From positions 1 to 35,908 of the forward strand of contig JACCXW010000166.1 in the NCBI GenBank assembly GCA_013696785.1: a stretch of DNA of 35,908 nucleotides, written 5' to 3'. This document shows, one piece after another, positions 1-8,929 of this stretch. A program made the translations under genes and the position numbers. The stretch is from Geodermatophilaceae bacterium. Lineage in GTDB: Bacteria; Actinomycetota; Actinomycetes; Mycobacteriales; Geodermatophilaceae. The notes below the pieces were generated by a model, which worked only from the letters and a program-made list of their open reading frames with translations, made no database searches and had not been told where the DNA came from. Position 1 is the stretch's first letter. Every line of letters begins with the position of its first letter.

Positions 1-1
1 T

Positions 2-361
2 GGGGTCGACAGGTTTCTCGACCTGACCGAAGGGGTCGACCTGTTGTTGCCGAACCGAGCCGAGGCGCAATTGCTCACCGGCCGGAGCGACCCGCTCGCG
101 GCGGCCGAGTGGCTTGCACACCGGTACGGCGCTGTCGTTGTCACCTGCGGCTCCGACGGCGCGATCTGGGCGAGCAACGGAGAAAAAGGTCAGGTACCCG
201 CCCAGCCGGCCCGGGTAGTAGACACCACCGGCGCCGGCGACGCGTTCGCGGCCGGGCTGCTGGCGGCCAAGGTGATGTCGCAGCCGCTGCCGGACTGCGT
301 TAGGGCGGGCACCGTTGCCGCCGCCCGGGCGGTCGGCATCGTCGGCGCCCAACCGAGCTAA
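2..361 (+). CDS. PfkB-family carbohydrate kinase, 3' part
   Basis: The reading frame is open from the window edge, so the N-terminus is missing and about 119 C-terminal residues remain. It shows the two hallmarks of the PfkB/ribokinase fold: a PNRAEAQLLTG segment like the 'N-x-x-E' region, and the C-terminal signature DTTGAGDAFAAGLL with the anion-hole glycines and catalytic Asp (the GAGD). These enzymes transfer the ATP gamma-phosphate to a sugar or nucleoside hydroxyl in the cytosol. Substrate cannot be read from this part; ribokinase-like and pseudouridine kinase-like assignments are both possible. The gene ends 17 bases before the convergent DUF3099 gene. Confidence 0.85.
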   Translation, partial: GVDRFLDLTEGVDLLLPNRAEAQLLTGRSDPLAAAEWLAHRYGAVVVTCGSDGAIWASNGEKGQVPAQPARVVDTTGAGDAFAAGLLAAKVMSQPLPDCVRAGTVAAARAVGIVGAQPS

Positions 362-377
362 GCCGTTTGGATGCGGC

Positions 378-776
378 TCAGCCTTCGATGATCCGGCCGC
401 TGTCCGCGGAGCTGCCGAGGGCCCGGTCCGGATTGGGATGGCCGAAACGGTTGACCCGCTCCGACTTCTTCGGCGGCCGGTCGTTGGCAATGAGCACGGC
501 CATCCAGGGCAGCACGCAGGCGAGCACGACCAGGATGGCCATCAGCCACACGACCGTGTAGAAGATCGCCGCAAGGATCAGACAGACGATCCGCAGCCCC
601 ATAGTCAGCGTGTAGCGCTTGCGCCGCGAATTGTGCTCATCGATCCGACTCTGCTGCGCGTCGGTGATGAGGACCGGCCGCGCCGAGTCCCGGCTGCGCG
701 AGTCCACTGGCCCTCCCGACACCGGGGACGACTCCCGGCCACCACCCATGCTGCCACTCGAACCCGCAGTGTGCAC
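378..776 (-). CDS. DUF3099 domain membrane protein
   Basis: A 132-residue protein with the actinobacterial DUF3099 pattern: a segment like VLITDAQQSRIDEHNSRRKR followed by two adjacent hydrophobic helices (about residues 57-77 and 80-98) and a short polar tail. The function of the family is unknown; it is a small integral membrane protein. The GTG start at 776 is preceded by a GAGGGG ribosome site six bases away, which favours it over the internal ATG at codon 10. The gene starts nine bases after the HhH-GPD stop on the same strand, so the two are probably co-transcribed. Confidence 0.8.
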   Translation of the reverse strand: MHTAGSSGSMGGGRESSPVSGGPVDSRSRDSARPVLITDAQQSRIDEHNSRRKRYTLTMGLRIVCLILAAIFYTVVWLMAILVVLACVLPWMAVLIANDRPPKKSERVNRFGHPNPDRALGSSADSGRIIEG

Positions 777-785
777 CGCGTCCCC

Positions 786-1358
786 TCAGCCCTCTTTGGC
801 GGCTTGCTTTGCCTGCCTCTTGTACTCGCGAACGAGCGACAGTGAATCGGCGTCCACCACGTCCGCGACGGAGCGGTGCGCGTCCGCATCTCCGTACCCG
901 CCGGCCGCCTCACGCCAGCCTTCGGGCTGCACGCCGTACTGCTTGCCCAGCAACGCCAGGAAGATCCTCGCCTTCGCCGCACCGAATCCCGGTAGCGCCT
1001 CCAGTCGGCGGACCAGCTCCGCCCCGGTCTCCGCATCGACCCACACGGCCTCTGCGCGCCCGTCGTAGTGCTCGACCAGATGCTTGCAGAGCGCCTGCAC
1101 TCGCCCCGCCATCGACCCCGGGAAGCGATGAATCGCCGGCCGTTCGCTGAAGAGCTCGGCGACACGCTCGGCCGGCAACTCGGCCAGCTCGCGGGCGTCC
1201 AGATCGTGACCGAGCCGTTCGCGTAAGACGTAGGGGCCGACGAAGGCCTTCTCCATCGGGACCTGCTGATCGAGCAGCATCCCGATCAGAAGCGCCAAGG
1301 GATCGCTGGACAACAGGTCGTCGGCGGGTTCGGACATCGACAGCCGGAGTGTGGGCAT
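786..1358 (-). CDS. HhH-GPD family base-excision repair protein
   Basis: About 190 residues. The N-terminal motif GMLLDQQVPMEKAF and the helix-hairpin-helix LPGFGAAKARIFLALLGKQ match an actinobacterial HhH-GPD family usually annotated as a base-excision DNA repair protein. Family knowledge suggests DNA glycosylase-like binding to damaged bases, but no substrate is established for this subgroup. The frame stays open upstream, through dtd and most of sigB in antisense, but the family homology begins near here. ATG 1358 has GGAGG only one base upstream, and ATG 1337 is the alternative, so the exact start is uncertain. It diverges from dtd. Confidence 0.8.
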   Translation of the reverse strand: MPTLRLSMSEPADDLLSSDPLALLIGMLLDQQVPMEKAFVGPYVLRERLGHDLDARELAELPAERVAELFSERPAIHRFPGSMAGRVQALCKHLVEHYDGRAEAVWVDAETGAELVRRLEALPGFGAAKARIFLALLGKQYGVQPEGWREAAGGYGDADAHRSVADVVDADSLSLVREYKRQAKQAAKEG

Positions 1359-1410
1359 GCCTCCAGGGTGGCATGACGGCGCAGGGGGCCGCGAGGGCAG
1401 GATGGGCTCC

Positions 1411-1836
1411 ATGCGTGCCGTCGTACAGCGGGTGTCGGAGGCCTCGGTGACGATCGACGGCCGGCGGTACGCCGGGATCGGAGCGGGCCTGCTCGCCCTC
1501 GTGGGCGTCACGCACGACGACGACGAGGCCATAGCGGCGACGTTGGCCAGAAAGCTGCACGAACTGAGGCTCTTCGACGACGGCCGCTCGTCAGTTTCCG
1601 ATCTCGACCTCGAGATCCTCGTCGTCAGCCAGTTCACCCTGTACGGCGACATCAGCAAGGGACGTCGCCCGTCCTGGCTGGCCGCGGCTCCCGGCGCGGT
1701 GGCCGAACCGCTGGTCGACAGCGTCGTCGCTGCGTTGCGCGAGCGCGGCGCGCGCGTACAAACCGGGCGATTCGGTGCCGACATGGCAGTCGCGCTGGTC
1801 AACGACGGTCCGGTGACGCTGGTCCTGGACTTGTGA
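1411..1836 (+). CDS. dtd: D-aminoacyl-tRNA deacylase
   Basis: A 141-residue protein of the DTD family, which hydrolyses D-amino acids (and glycine mischarged on tRNA-Ala) from tRNA as a chirality proofreader. The start MRAVVQRVSEASV is typical. The two active-site motifs are present: SQFTLYGD in the middle and VNDGPVT near the C-terminus, which form the interface pocket of the homodimer. The loop between LRLFDDG and the SQFTLYGD motif is about five residues shorter than in many homologues. ATG 1411 is chosen because the conserved N-terminus begins there; the frame is open 20 codons further upstream. Confidence 0.93.
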   Translation: MRAVVQRVSEASVTIDGRRYAGIGAGLLALVGVTHDDDEAIAATLARKLHELRLFDDGRSSVSDLDLEILVVSQFTLYGDISKGRRPSWLAAAPGAVAEPLVDSVVAALRERGARVQTGRFGADMAVALVNDGPVTLVLDL

Positions 1837-1872
1837 GTCGGGAGCTCACCGAAGTGTGACGCCGCGGCGGCC

Positions 1873-1898
1873 GGGAACACCGACCCGCGTATTGCGTT
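1873..1898 (+). promoter_or_regulatory. ECF sigma-type promoter upstream of sigB
   Basis: GGGAAC at 1873-1878 and CGTT at 1895-1898 are separated by 16 bases. This fits the GGAAC-N16-CGTT pattern of SigE-class (and, read as GGAA-N18-GTT, SigH/SigR-class) extracytoplasmic function promoters. It would start transcription near 1905, about 45 bases before the sigma factor GTG. In mycobacteria sigB is transcribed by SigE/SigH holoenzymes, so this match in the expected place is meaningful, although it rests on a motif alone. Confidence 0.6.
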
Positions 1899-1950
1899 GA
1901 ACTGTAAGGGTGCGACCGGCCCCATCAGCAAACTGCGGGAAGGGGCAGTC

Positions 1951-2949
<999 letters not shown>

Positions 2950-2973
2950 CGCGACCGGTCGACAAGGAGTTTC

Positions 2974-3170
2974 ATGGCAGTGCGCTAGTACAGCACCGTG
3001 GTCGATTGCCAGGACGTGCGCGCCCAGGCCCTGTGGTGGGCCGAGGCGCTCCTGCTGGGCATGGGGGCGACCCGGGGGTCGACGTCGGCCAGCCGGCCAC
3101 GGCGTCGTGGGACGTCCTCGCCGACCCGGAGGGCAACGAATTCTGCGTACTGTCCTCGCGCGACGTCTGA
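2974..3170 (+). pseudogene. VOC/glyoxalase-like protein remnant
   Basis: AAGGAG precedes ATG 2974, but the frame hits TAG after four codons and then continues as STVVDCQDVRAQALWWAEAL, the normal N-terminus of a glyoxalase-like VOC domain. After LLGMGATR the frame must shift at a run of five G to continue as DVGQPATASWDVLADPEGNE with FCVL, ending at TGA 3168-3170; this is the normal C-terminus of the same family. The central part of the domain, some 70 residues, is missing. Amber codon, frameshift and internal deletion together mark a dead gene. It ends 11 bases before the convergent acetyltransferase stop. Confidence 0.75.
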
Positions 3171-3181
3171 CGACAGGTCTG

Positions 3182-5890
3182 CTACCCCGCGCCGCTCCCG
3201 GTTGGCGGGAGGCGGTCGGGACGCGAGAGCCGACGGGGTCCGGCGTCGGCGCGTGCGCTGGGCGGCCCGACGGTGACGTCGGCGCCCGCCACCGTCAAAC
3301 CTCTGGTGCCGAGGATCACCGGCTCCAGCTCGAGGCCGAGGACTTCCGGCAGATCGTCGGCCAACCGGGCGACCCGCAGGATCAGTTGCTCCAAGGCGTC
3401 GACATCGACACGGTCCGCGCCCCGGTAGCCGTCCAACAGCGGCCAGGCCCGCACTGCGCGCACCATCTCCGCCGCGTCCACGTCTGACAGTGGCAGCGCC
3501 CGGTAAGCCCGGTCGCCCAGCAGCTCCGTGGCCACCCCGGCCACCCCGAACGACACGAGCGCGCCAAAACTCGGATCGTCGACGACGCCGACCGTCGTGG
3601 CGACACCGGCCGGTGCCATGGCCTGGACCAGCGCGTCCGCCCCCGTGCCTGCCATCCGGTCGAACGCCGCCGCTACAGCGGCTGCATCCGGCAGGTCGAG
3701 CCGGACTCCACCAAGATCGACGCGGTGCCGCAACAGGCGGCGCGTCGACTTGAGCGCGACGGGGTACCCGAGTTCGTCGGCCGCGTCCACCGCCTCGGAT
3801 CGGCTGCTGACCCGACGCGACGCCAGCGGGACGACGCCGTACGCCGACAACAACGCATTCGTCTCGGCATCGTCGAGAGTACGGCCGGTCGGCGTACCGG
3901 CCAGCACTTGCCGCACCAGCGCCCGCCCGGCGTCGGCATCGACGTCGGGTAGCTCAGGGACCGCGCCGGCCGGACGATCACGCCACTCTGCATATGCGGC
4001 GGCGAGCGCCAGCGCGTGGACCGCACGCTCGGGTGACGGGTAGGACGGGATCGACCCGCGCTGCACCTCGTCGCCGGAGCGCAGCTGCAGCTGCTCGGGG
4101 ACCCCTTCGCTGCCGAGGAACGTGGTGACGACCGGCCGATCCCAGTCCGCCGTGACGTCACGCAGCACCTGAGCCACCTCGGCGCCGTTCGTGACCAGCG
4201 GCGGAACGAACACGAGCACGAGGGCGTCCACCAGCGGGTCGTCGACGACCGTACGGATGGCGGCGGCGAAATCGGCGGCGGCACCGGTCGACCCGACGTC
4301 CACCGGCGGGCCGGCCAAGGCCAGCCCGCTGGTGGCGCAGGCGTCGGCGACAAGCAGGCCGAGGGCGGATGAGTTGCTGACAACGGCAATCCGGCGGCCG
4401 CCCGGCAGCGGCTGGTGGGCGAGCAGCGTCGCCACGTCGAGCAGCTGAGCGACGGTGTCAACCCGGATCACCCCGGAGGACTCGAACAGCGCTTGGACGC
4501 TCTGCTCGGGCAGGAGCACCGAGTGCGTCGAGAGGCCCGCGACGACACCACCGTGCCGGCCGCTCTTCACGGCGACGACCGGCTTGGTCCGGGCCAGCCC
4601 GCGGGCCAGCCGGGCGAACTTGCGTGGGTTTCCGAAACTTTCCAGGTGCAGCAGCACCACCTCGGTTGCGGGGTCGGTGGCCCAGAACTGCAACAGGTCG
4701 TTGCCGCTGACGTCGGCGCGGTTGCCGGCCGAAACGAAGGTCGACAACCCCAGCCCGTGTGACAGCGCGCTGTCGAGGATCGCGACGCCGAGCGCGCCGG
4801 ACTGGCAGAAGAATCCCACCCTCCCCCGGCCGGGGATGCGCGGTGCCAGGCTGGCGTTGAGCCGGACTGCGGGATCGGTGTTGACGATGCCGAGACAGTT
4901 CGGGCCGATCACCCGCATCCCCTGCGCCCTGGCCGCCGTGACGAGGTCCGCCGCCGTACGGGCGTCGTCGCCTGTCCCGAATCCCCCGGTCACCACGACG
5001 AGTCCGCGGACCTGCTTGGCGCGGCACTGGTCGACCACGTCGACGATCGCCTCCGGCGGCACCGCCAGCACCGCCAGGTCGATGTGGTCGGGCACGTCGA
5101 GGACGGTCCGGTACGCCGGGACTCCCGCGACGTGTCTGGCGTCGGGGTTGACCGGGTAGATCGGTCCCTGGAAGCCGTAGTCCAGCAGGTTCCGCAGGAC
5201 GGCATGCCCGATCTTGGCCGGGTCGTTGCTCGCGCCGACCACGGCCACCGAGGACGGGTTGAGCAGCCGGCCGATCGAACGCGACTCCGAGCGCTGCTCG
5301 CGCTCGTAGGCCACGTTGACCGAGGACTCGGTGGGCTCGATCGGAAACTCGAGATGTACGACGCCCTGCTCGTAGGCGCGCTTCGCGGTGTACCCGGCAT
5401 GCATGAAGATGCGGACCATTGCGCCGTTCTCGGCCAGCACCTCCGCGCTGAAACGGCGGATCCCGCGCTCGCGGGCCGCGGCCGCGAGGTGTTCGAGCAG
5501 GATGGAGCCCAGGCCCCGGCCCTGATGCGCATCCTCGACGAGGAAGGCGACCTCGGCCTCGTCGCCAGCCTGGTCGTCATCGTCCAGGCGGTCGTAGCGG
5601 CCGACGGCGACGATCTCCCGCCCGAGCACGATGACCAGTGCCACTCGGCTGTGGTAGTCGACGTTGACGAAGCGGTGCAGGTCTCGTTCGGACAGGTGCG
5701 GGTGCGGACCGAAGAAGCGGAGGTAGCGGGTCCGCTCCGAGCTGCGCTCGTGCAGCCCATTCAGGGCCTCGGCATCGCTCGGCACGATCGGCCGCAGATG
5801 TGCGGTGCCGCCGTCTGAGGCGACGATGTCGGCCTCCCAATGCGGCGGGTACCCCCCGTCCAGCCAGCCTGGCTCAGTCCCTGGGGTCAT
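3182..5890 (-). CDS. GNAT-acyl-CoA synthetase (NDP) protein lysine acetyltransferase, Pat-like
   Basis: A 902-residue fusion. Residues about 25-185 form a GNAT acetyltransferase with the acetyl-CoA loop QGRGLG at 123-128. From about 207 comes a CoA-binding Rossmann domain (NPSSVAVVGASNDP), then the succinyl-CoA-ligase-like flavodoxin parts (FFCQSGALGVAILD), and from about 690 a partial ATP-grasp domain (LGYPVALKS, then a VDLGGV loop). GNAT-first fusions of this kind include actinobacterial PatA enzymes, which acetylate and inactivate acetyl-CoA synthetase; the ligase part is often a non-catalytic sensor. The start overlaps the acuC stop by 17 bases, indicating translational coupling. True acyl-CoA ligase activity remains possible. 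Confidence 0.85.
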   Translation of the reverse strand: MTPGTEPGWLDGGYPPHWEADIVASDGGTAHLRPIVPSDAEALNGLHERSSERTRYLRFFGPHPHLSERDLHRFVNVDYHSRVALVIVLGREIVAVGRYDRLDDDDQAGDEAEVAFLVEDAHQGRGLGSILLEHLAAAARERGIRRFSAEVLAENGAMVRIFMHAGYTAKRAYEQGVVHLEFPIEPTESSVNVAYEREQRSESRSIGRLLNPSSVAVVGASNDPAKIGHAVLRNLLDYGFQGPIYPVNPDARHVAGVPAYRTVLDVPDHIDLAVLAVPPEAIVDVVDQCRAKQVRGLVVVTGGFGTGDDARTAADLVTAARAQGMRVIGPNCLGIVNTDPAVRLNASLAPRIPGRGRVGFFCQSGALGVAILDSALSHGLGLSTFVSAGNRADVSGNDLLQFWATDPATEVVLLHLESFGNPRKFARLARGLARTKPVVAVKSGRHGGVVAGLSTHSVLLPEQSVQALFESSGVIRVDTVAQLLDVATLLAHQPLPGGRRIAVVSNSSALGLLVADACATSGLALAGPPVDVGSTGAAADFAAAIRTVVDDPLVDALVLVFVPPLVTNGAEVAQVLRDVTADWDRPVVTTFLGSEGVPEQLQLRSGDEVQRGSIPSYPSPERAVHALALAAAYAEWRDRPAGAVPELPDVDADAGRALVRQVLAGTPTGRTLDDAETNALLSAYGVVPLASRRVSSRSEAVDAADELGYPVALKSTRRLLRHRVDLGGVRLDLPDAAAVAAAFDRMAGTGADALVQAMAPAGVATTVGVVDDPSFGALVSFGVAGVATELLGDRAYRALPLSDVDAAEMVRAVRAWPLLDGYRGADRVDVDALEQLILRVARLADDLPEVLGLELEPVILGTRGLTVAGADVTVGPPSARADAGPRRLSRPDRLPPTGSGAG

Positions 5891-7055
5891 CCGGGTCCAG
5901 CCCGAACAGCGGGAAGCTCGCCCGGCGGGTCGCCTCGATCGCGCGGTCGACCGGTCGCGTGCGCTCGAGTTCCCAGGGCTGCCACTCAAGGTCTGCGCCC
6001 TCGCCCATCGTCTTGGGAGGAGCAGCTCGCAGCGCGCGCTCGCGCACGTAGCCCGTCCAGTCCGCCGGGATGGGCGTCTGCGGATCCACCGGGTGCCCGG
6101 TCGCCTCGGCCAGCAGGTGGGTCCACGCACGGGGCACGCAGCGCACCAGTCCGTACCCGCCGCCGCCGAGGGCGAGCCAGCGCCCGTCGCAGACCTCGTG
6201 CGCCAACGCATGCAGGGCCGCGAACGCTGTGCGCTGCCCGTCGACGGACAGCGCCAGGTTCGCCAGCGGGTCGTCGCGGTGGGTGTCACAGCCGCACTGC
6301 GTGACGAGCACCTGCGGCCGGAAGGCTCGCAGGGCGCTCGGCACCACGGCATGGAACGCGCGGAGCCAGTCGCCGTCGGCGGTTCCGGCCGGCAGCGGCA
6401 GGTTCACCGCCGTACCGACCGCGTCGTCATCGCCGGTCTCGGCGGGGTAGCCGGTGCCGGGCCAGAGCGTCAGCGGGCTCTCGTGCACGCTGATCGTGAG
6501 CACCCGCGGATCGCGGTAGAACGTCGCCTGTACGCCGTCGCCGTGGTGCACGTCGACGTCCACGTACGCGATCCGCTCGGCGCCCTGCGCGAGCAGCCAG
6601 GCGATGGCGATCGACGCGTCGTTGTAGACGCAGAAGCCGGACGCCTGGCTGCGCATCGCATGGTGCAGGCCGCCGGCGATGTTGACCGCGTGCTGGCTGT
6701 TGCCCTCCCACACCCGCCGGGCCGCGACGACACTGCCGCCGGCTATCAGCGCGGACACCTCGTGCATCCGGGGGAACACGGGGTTGTCCGACGTACCCAG
6801 GCCGAAACTGGAGCGCCAGGGCTCATCCGGGGCGCGCCGTACGGCGTCGAGGTAGGCGGCGTCGTGGACCAGGGTCAGCAGGTCGTCGTCGGCGCTGACC
6901 GGTGCCAGCATGGTGACGTTCGGACGATCGAGGACGCCAAGGCTTCGCGCCAGGCGCATCGTGAGATCGAGCCGGATCGGATGCAACGGGTGCTGTGGCC
7001 CCATGTCATAGCCGAGATACGCCTCGTCCCACACCAGCGCCACGGAGTCACTCAC
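5874..7055 (-). CDS. acuC: Acetoin utilization protein AcuC, class I-like deacetylase
   Basis: A 393-residue member of the histone deacetylase superfamily, a Zn-dependent amidohydrolase that removes acetyl groups from lysine. Visible motifs: GLHHAMRSQASGFCVYND around the catalytic His pair, DVDVHHGDGVQ with zinc-ligand Asp and His, QCGCDTHRDDPLANLALS with the second Asp, and GGGGY with the transition-state Tyr. In Bacillus AcuC deacetylates and reactivates acetyl-CoA synthetase acetylated by AcuA; the overlapping acetyltransferase gene here makes the same on/off pair. GTG 7055 is chosen because homology starts with SDSVALVWDEAYLGY. A -10-like TAGCGT lies seven bases upstream, so the mRNA may be leaderless. 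Confidence 0.9.
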   Translation of the reverse strand: MSDSVALVWDEAYLGYDMGPQHPLHPIRLDLTMRLARSLGVLDRPNVTMLAPVSADDDLLTLVHDAAYLDAVRRAPDEPWRSSFGLGTSDNPVFPRMHEVSALIAGGSVVAARRVWEGNSQHAVNIAGGLHHAMRSQASGFCVYNDASIAIAWLLAQGAERIAYVDVDVHHGDGVQATFYRDPRVLTISVHESPLTLWPGTGYPAETGDDDAVGTAVNLPLPAGTADGDWLRAFHAVVPSALRAFRPQVLVTQCGCDTHRDDPLANLALSVDGQRTAFAALHALAHEVCDGRWLALGGGGYGLVRCVPRAWTHLLAEATGHPVDPQTPIPADWTGYVRERALRAAPPKTMGEGADLEWQPWELERTRPVDRAIEATRRASFPLFGLDPDDPRD

Positions 7056-7114
7056 GACCCGGACGCTACTGGCGGCGGTACCATCCGAGCGAGCTGAGGT
7101 GGTCACGTGAGTGA
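7048..7114. repeat. Inverted repeat spanning the acuC-ideR intergenic region
   Basis: TCACTCACGACC at 7048-7059 and GGTC-ac-GTGAGTGA at 7101-7114 are inverted copies, with only a two-base bulge in the right arm. Both divergent genes therefore begin GTGAGTGA and the whole 51-base intergenic region lies between the arms. It could be a symmetric operator or may merely reflect shared start-codon context. Confidence 0.45.
7079..7084 (+). promoter_or_regulatory. Candidate -10 element of ideR
   Basis: TACCAT fits the actinobacterial TAnnnT -10 consensus and lies 22 bases before the ideR GTG. No convincing -35 box is seen in the short divergent region. On the other strand TAGCGT (7068-7063) is the equivalent candidate for acuC. 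Confidence 0.35.
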
Positions 7115-7778
7115 GCTGATCGATACGACGGAGATGTATTTGCGCACCGTCTTCGAGCTGGAGGAAGAGGGCGTCGCCCCGTTGCGAGCCCGTATCGCTG
7201 AACGTCTGCACCAGAGCGGCCCGACGGTGAGCCAGACCGTGGCCCGGATGGAGCGCGACGGTCTGCTGTCGGTCGAGGGCGACCGGCACCTTCGGCTGAG
7301 CGACGTGGGCCGCAAGCTTGCCGTAGCCGTCATGCGCAAGCACCGGCTCGCCGAGCTGCTGCTGATCAACGTCATCGGGCTGGACTGGGAGGACGTGCAC
7401 ATCGAGGCCTGCCGATGGGAGCACGTGATGAGCGAGGCGGTCGAGCGCCGGCTCGTCAAGCTGCTGGACAACCCCCACGAGTGTCCGCACGGCAATCCCA
7501 TTCCCGGTCTGGAGGAACTCGGTGCCGACCCCGAGCAGGCCGCTGTCCAGGACATCGTGCCGCTCAGCACAGCGGCAACAGCTTCGGGGCGGTCGGTCGT
7601 CGTACGGCGGATCTCCGAGCAACTTCAGTCAGACGCGGATCTGATGCGCCTGCTCAAGGATTCGCACGTGCAGCCCGGTGAGCAGCTCATCGCGACGACG
7701 AGCGCGTCCGGCGTCCGGATCGACGAGACGGACCTGTCGCGGATGGTCGCCGAGCACGTGTTCGTGACCGTCTCCTAG
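7107..7778 (+). CDS. ideR: Iron-dependent repressor IdeR (DtxR family)
   Basis: A 223-residue metalloregulator close to mycobacterial IdeR along its whole length. The winged helix-turn-helix includes RIAERLHQSGPTVSQTVARM. The known IdeR metal ligands are all in register: Met10, Cys102, Glu105 and His106 for the primary site, and His79, Glu83 and His98 for the ancillary site. The C-terminal SH3-like domain (from about 150) is present. With Fe(II) bound it should repress iron uptake and siderophore genes and activate storage genes. GTG 7107 is the natural start (SELIDTTEMYLRT). It diverges from acuC-pat, and convergent aminotransferase coding overlaps its last four bases. Confidence 0.95.
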   Translation: MSELIDTTEMYLRTVFELEEEGVAPLRARIAERLHQSGPTVSQTVARMERDGLLSVEGDRHLRLSDVGRKLAVAVMRKHRLAELLLINVIGLDWEDVHIEACRWEHVMSEAVERRLVKLLDNPHECPHGNPIPGLEELGADPEQAAVQDIVPLSTAATASGRSVVVRRISEQLQSDADLMRLLKDSHVQPGEQLIATTSASGVRIDETDLSRMVAEHVFVTVS

Positions 7779-8929
7779 CGCACGAGCCCGCGTACCGAGT
7801 CCACGAACCGCTCGCATTCCTCGTCGGTGTTCCACGGGCCGACGCTCGCCCGCAGCATCGGCGGCGTGCCGGGGATCCACCGCGCGAAAATGCCGTCGGC
7901 CTCGAGCCGGGCTACGACCCTCTCCGGCGGCACAGCGGCGGGCAAGGCCACCGCGGCGAACGGCGTCGGGCCACCGGGATCGGCCACGTCGAGACCTGGC
8001 ACGTCGGCTAGCCGGGTCCGCAGTCGCGCCGCCACATCGGCTGCCTGCGCGCACGCCGCCGCCATGCCGTGGCCGAGGCGCCAGCGCAGCGACGACGTGA
8101 GGCCGGCCAGGGCGACGAGGCTGATGGCGCCGACGTCGTACCGCCGTGCCCCCGGCCATGGCTTGTCGCCCCGCGTACCGGGCGTGCGGTCGTTCGTCAC
8201 GTAGCTGCGCCAGGCCGGCACGAGAGTGTCGACCCGATCCGGTCGCACGTACAGCGCACCGGTTCCGGACGGCCCGCACAGCCACTTCTGCCCCGACACC
8301 GTGTAGAAGTCGCAGCCGAGCGCGGTCAGGTCCACCGGGATCGCGCCGGCGCCCTGCGCGCCGTCGGCCAGGACCGGAATGTCGCGCGCGCCGGCAGCGG
8401 CCAGTATGCCGGCCAGGTCCAGAACCTCGCCGGTCGACCAGAGGACGTGCGAGCAGGCCACCAGACGGGTGCGCTCGGTCAGCGCGGCGGTCACCGAGTC
8501 CACCGCCCGCCCGTCGGTGGTGCCGACCGTGCGCACGACGACGCCGCGGGTCTCGGCGAGATGGGCCAGCGGATCGATCAGCCCAGGATGTTCCACGGAC
8601 CCCGTGACCACCTCGTCGCCTGCCTGCCAGGGCAGGCCGGCCAGCACCGTGTTGACGCCGTCGGTCGTGGAGTGGGTCAAGGCCAGCTGCTCGGGCCGGC
8701 AGCCGAGGGCGGTCGCCAACGCCGCACGGGCATCGGCCTCCAACTCGTGCCAACGCGCCAGTCCGGCGGATCCGATCCGCCCCGACTTGGTGGCCCAGTC
8801 CAGGTGCTGCCGCATCGCCTCCCTGGTGACCGACGGCAGCGGGCCGAAGGTGCCGGTGTTCAGATAGAGCCGCGACGTGACCGACGGCAGGTCGGCACGC
8901 ATCGCCAGCACGGTCGCGTTGCTCAGCAT
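7775..8929 (-). CDS. Class V aminotransferase-fold PLP enzyme
   Basis: A 384-residue fold-type I PLP enzyme. Visible features are LYLNTGTFGPLP near the N-terminus, the THSTTDGVNTVL phosphate-binding region, VLADGAQGAGAIPVD with the cofactor-ring Asp, and SGQKWLCGPSGTG containing the Schiff-base Lys. Related enzymes include cysteine desulfurases, isopenicillin N epimerase-like proteins and the EgtE C-S lyase. I cannot assign a substrate; no ergothioneine genes are nearby. ATG 8929 has a strong GGAGG four bases upstream and overlaps the stop of the FAD oxidase by seven bases, so the two are probably translated in tandem. Confidence 0.85.
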   Translation of the reverse strand: MLSNATVLAMRADLPSVTSRLYLNTGTFGPLPSVTREAMRQHLDWATKSGRIGSAGLARWHELEADARAALATALGCRPEQLALTHSTTDGVNTVLAGLPWQAGDEVVTGSVEHPGLIDPLAHLAETRGVVVRTVGTTDGRAVDSVTAALTERTRLVACSHVLWSTGEVLDLAGILAAAGARDIPVLADGAQGAGAIPVDLTALGCDFYTVSGQKWLCGPSGTGALYVRPDRVDTLVPAWRSYVTNDRTPGTRGDKPWPGARRYDVGAISLVALAGLTSSLRWRLGHGMAAACAQAADVAARLRTRLADVPGLDVADPGGPTPFAAVALPAAVPPERVVARLEADGIFARWIPGTPPMLRASVGPWNTDEECERFVDSVRGLVR

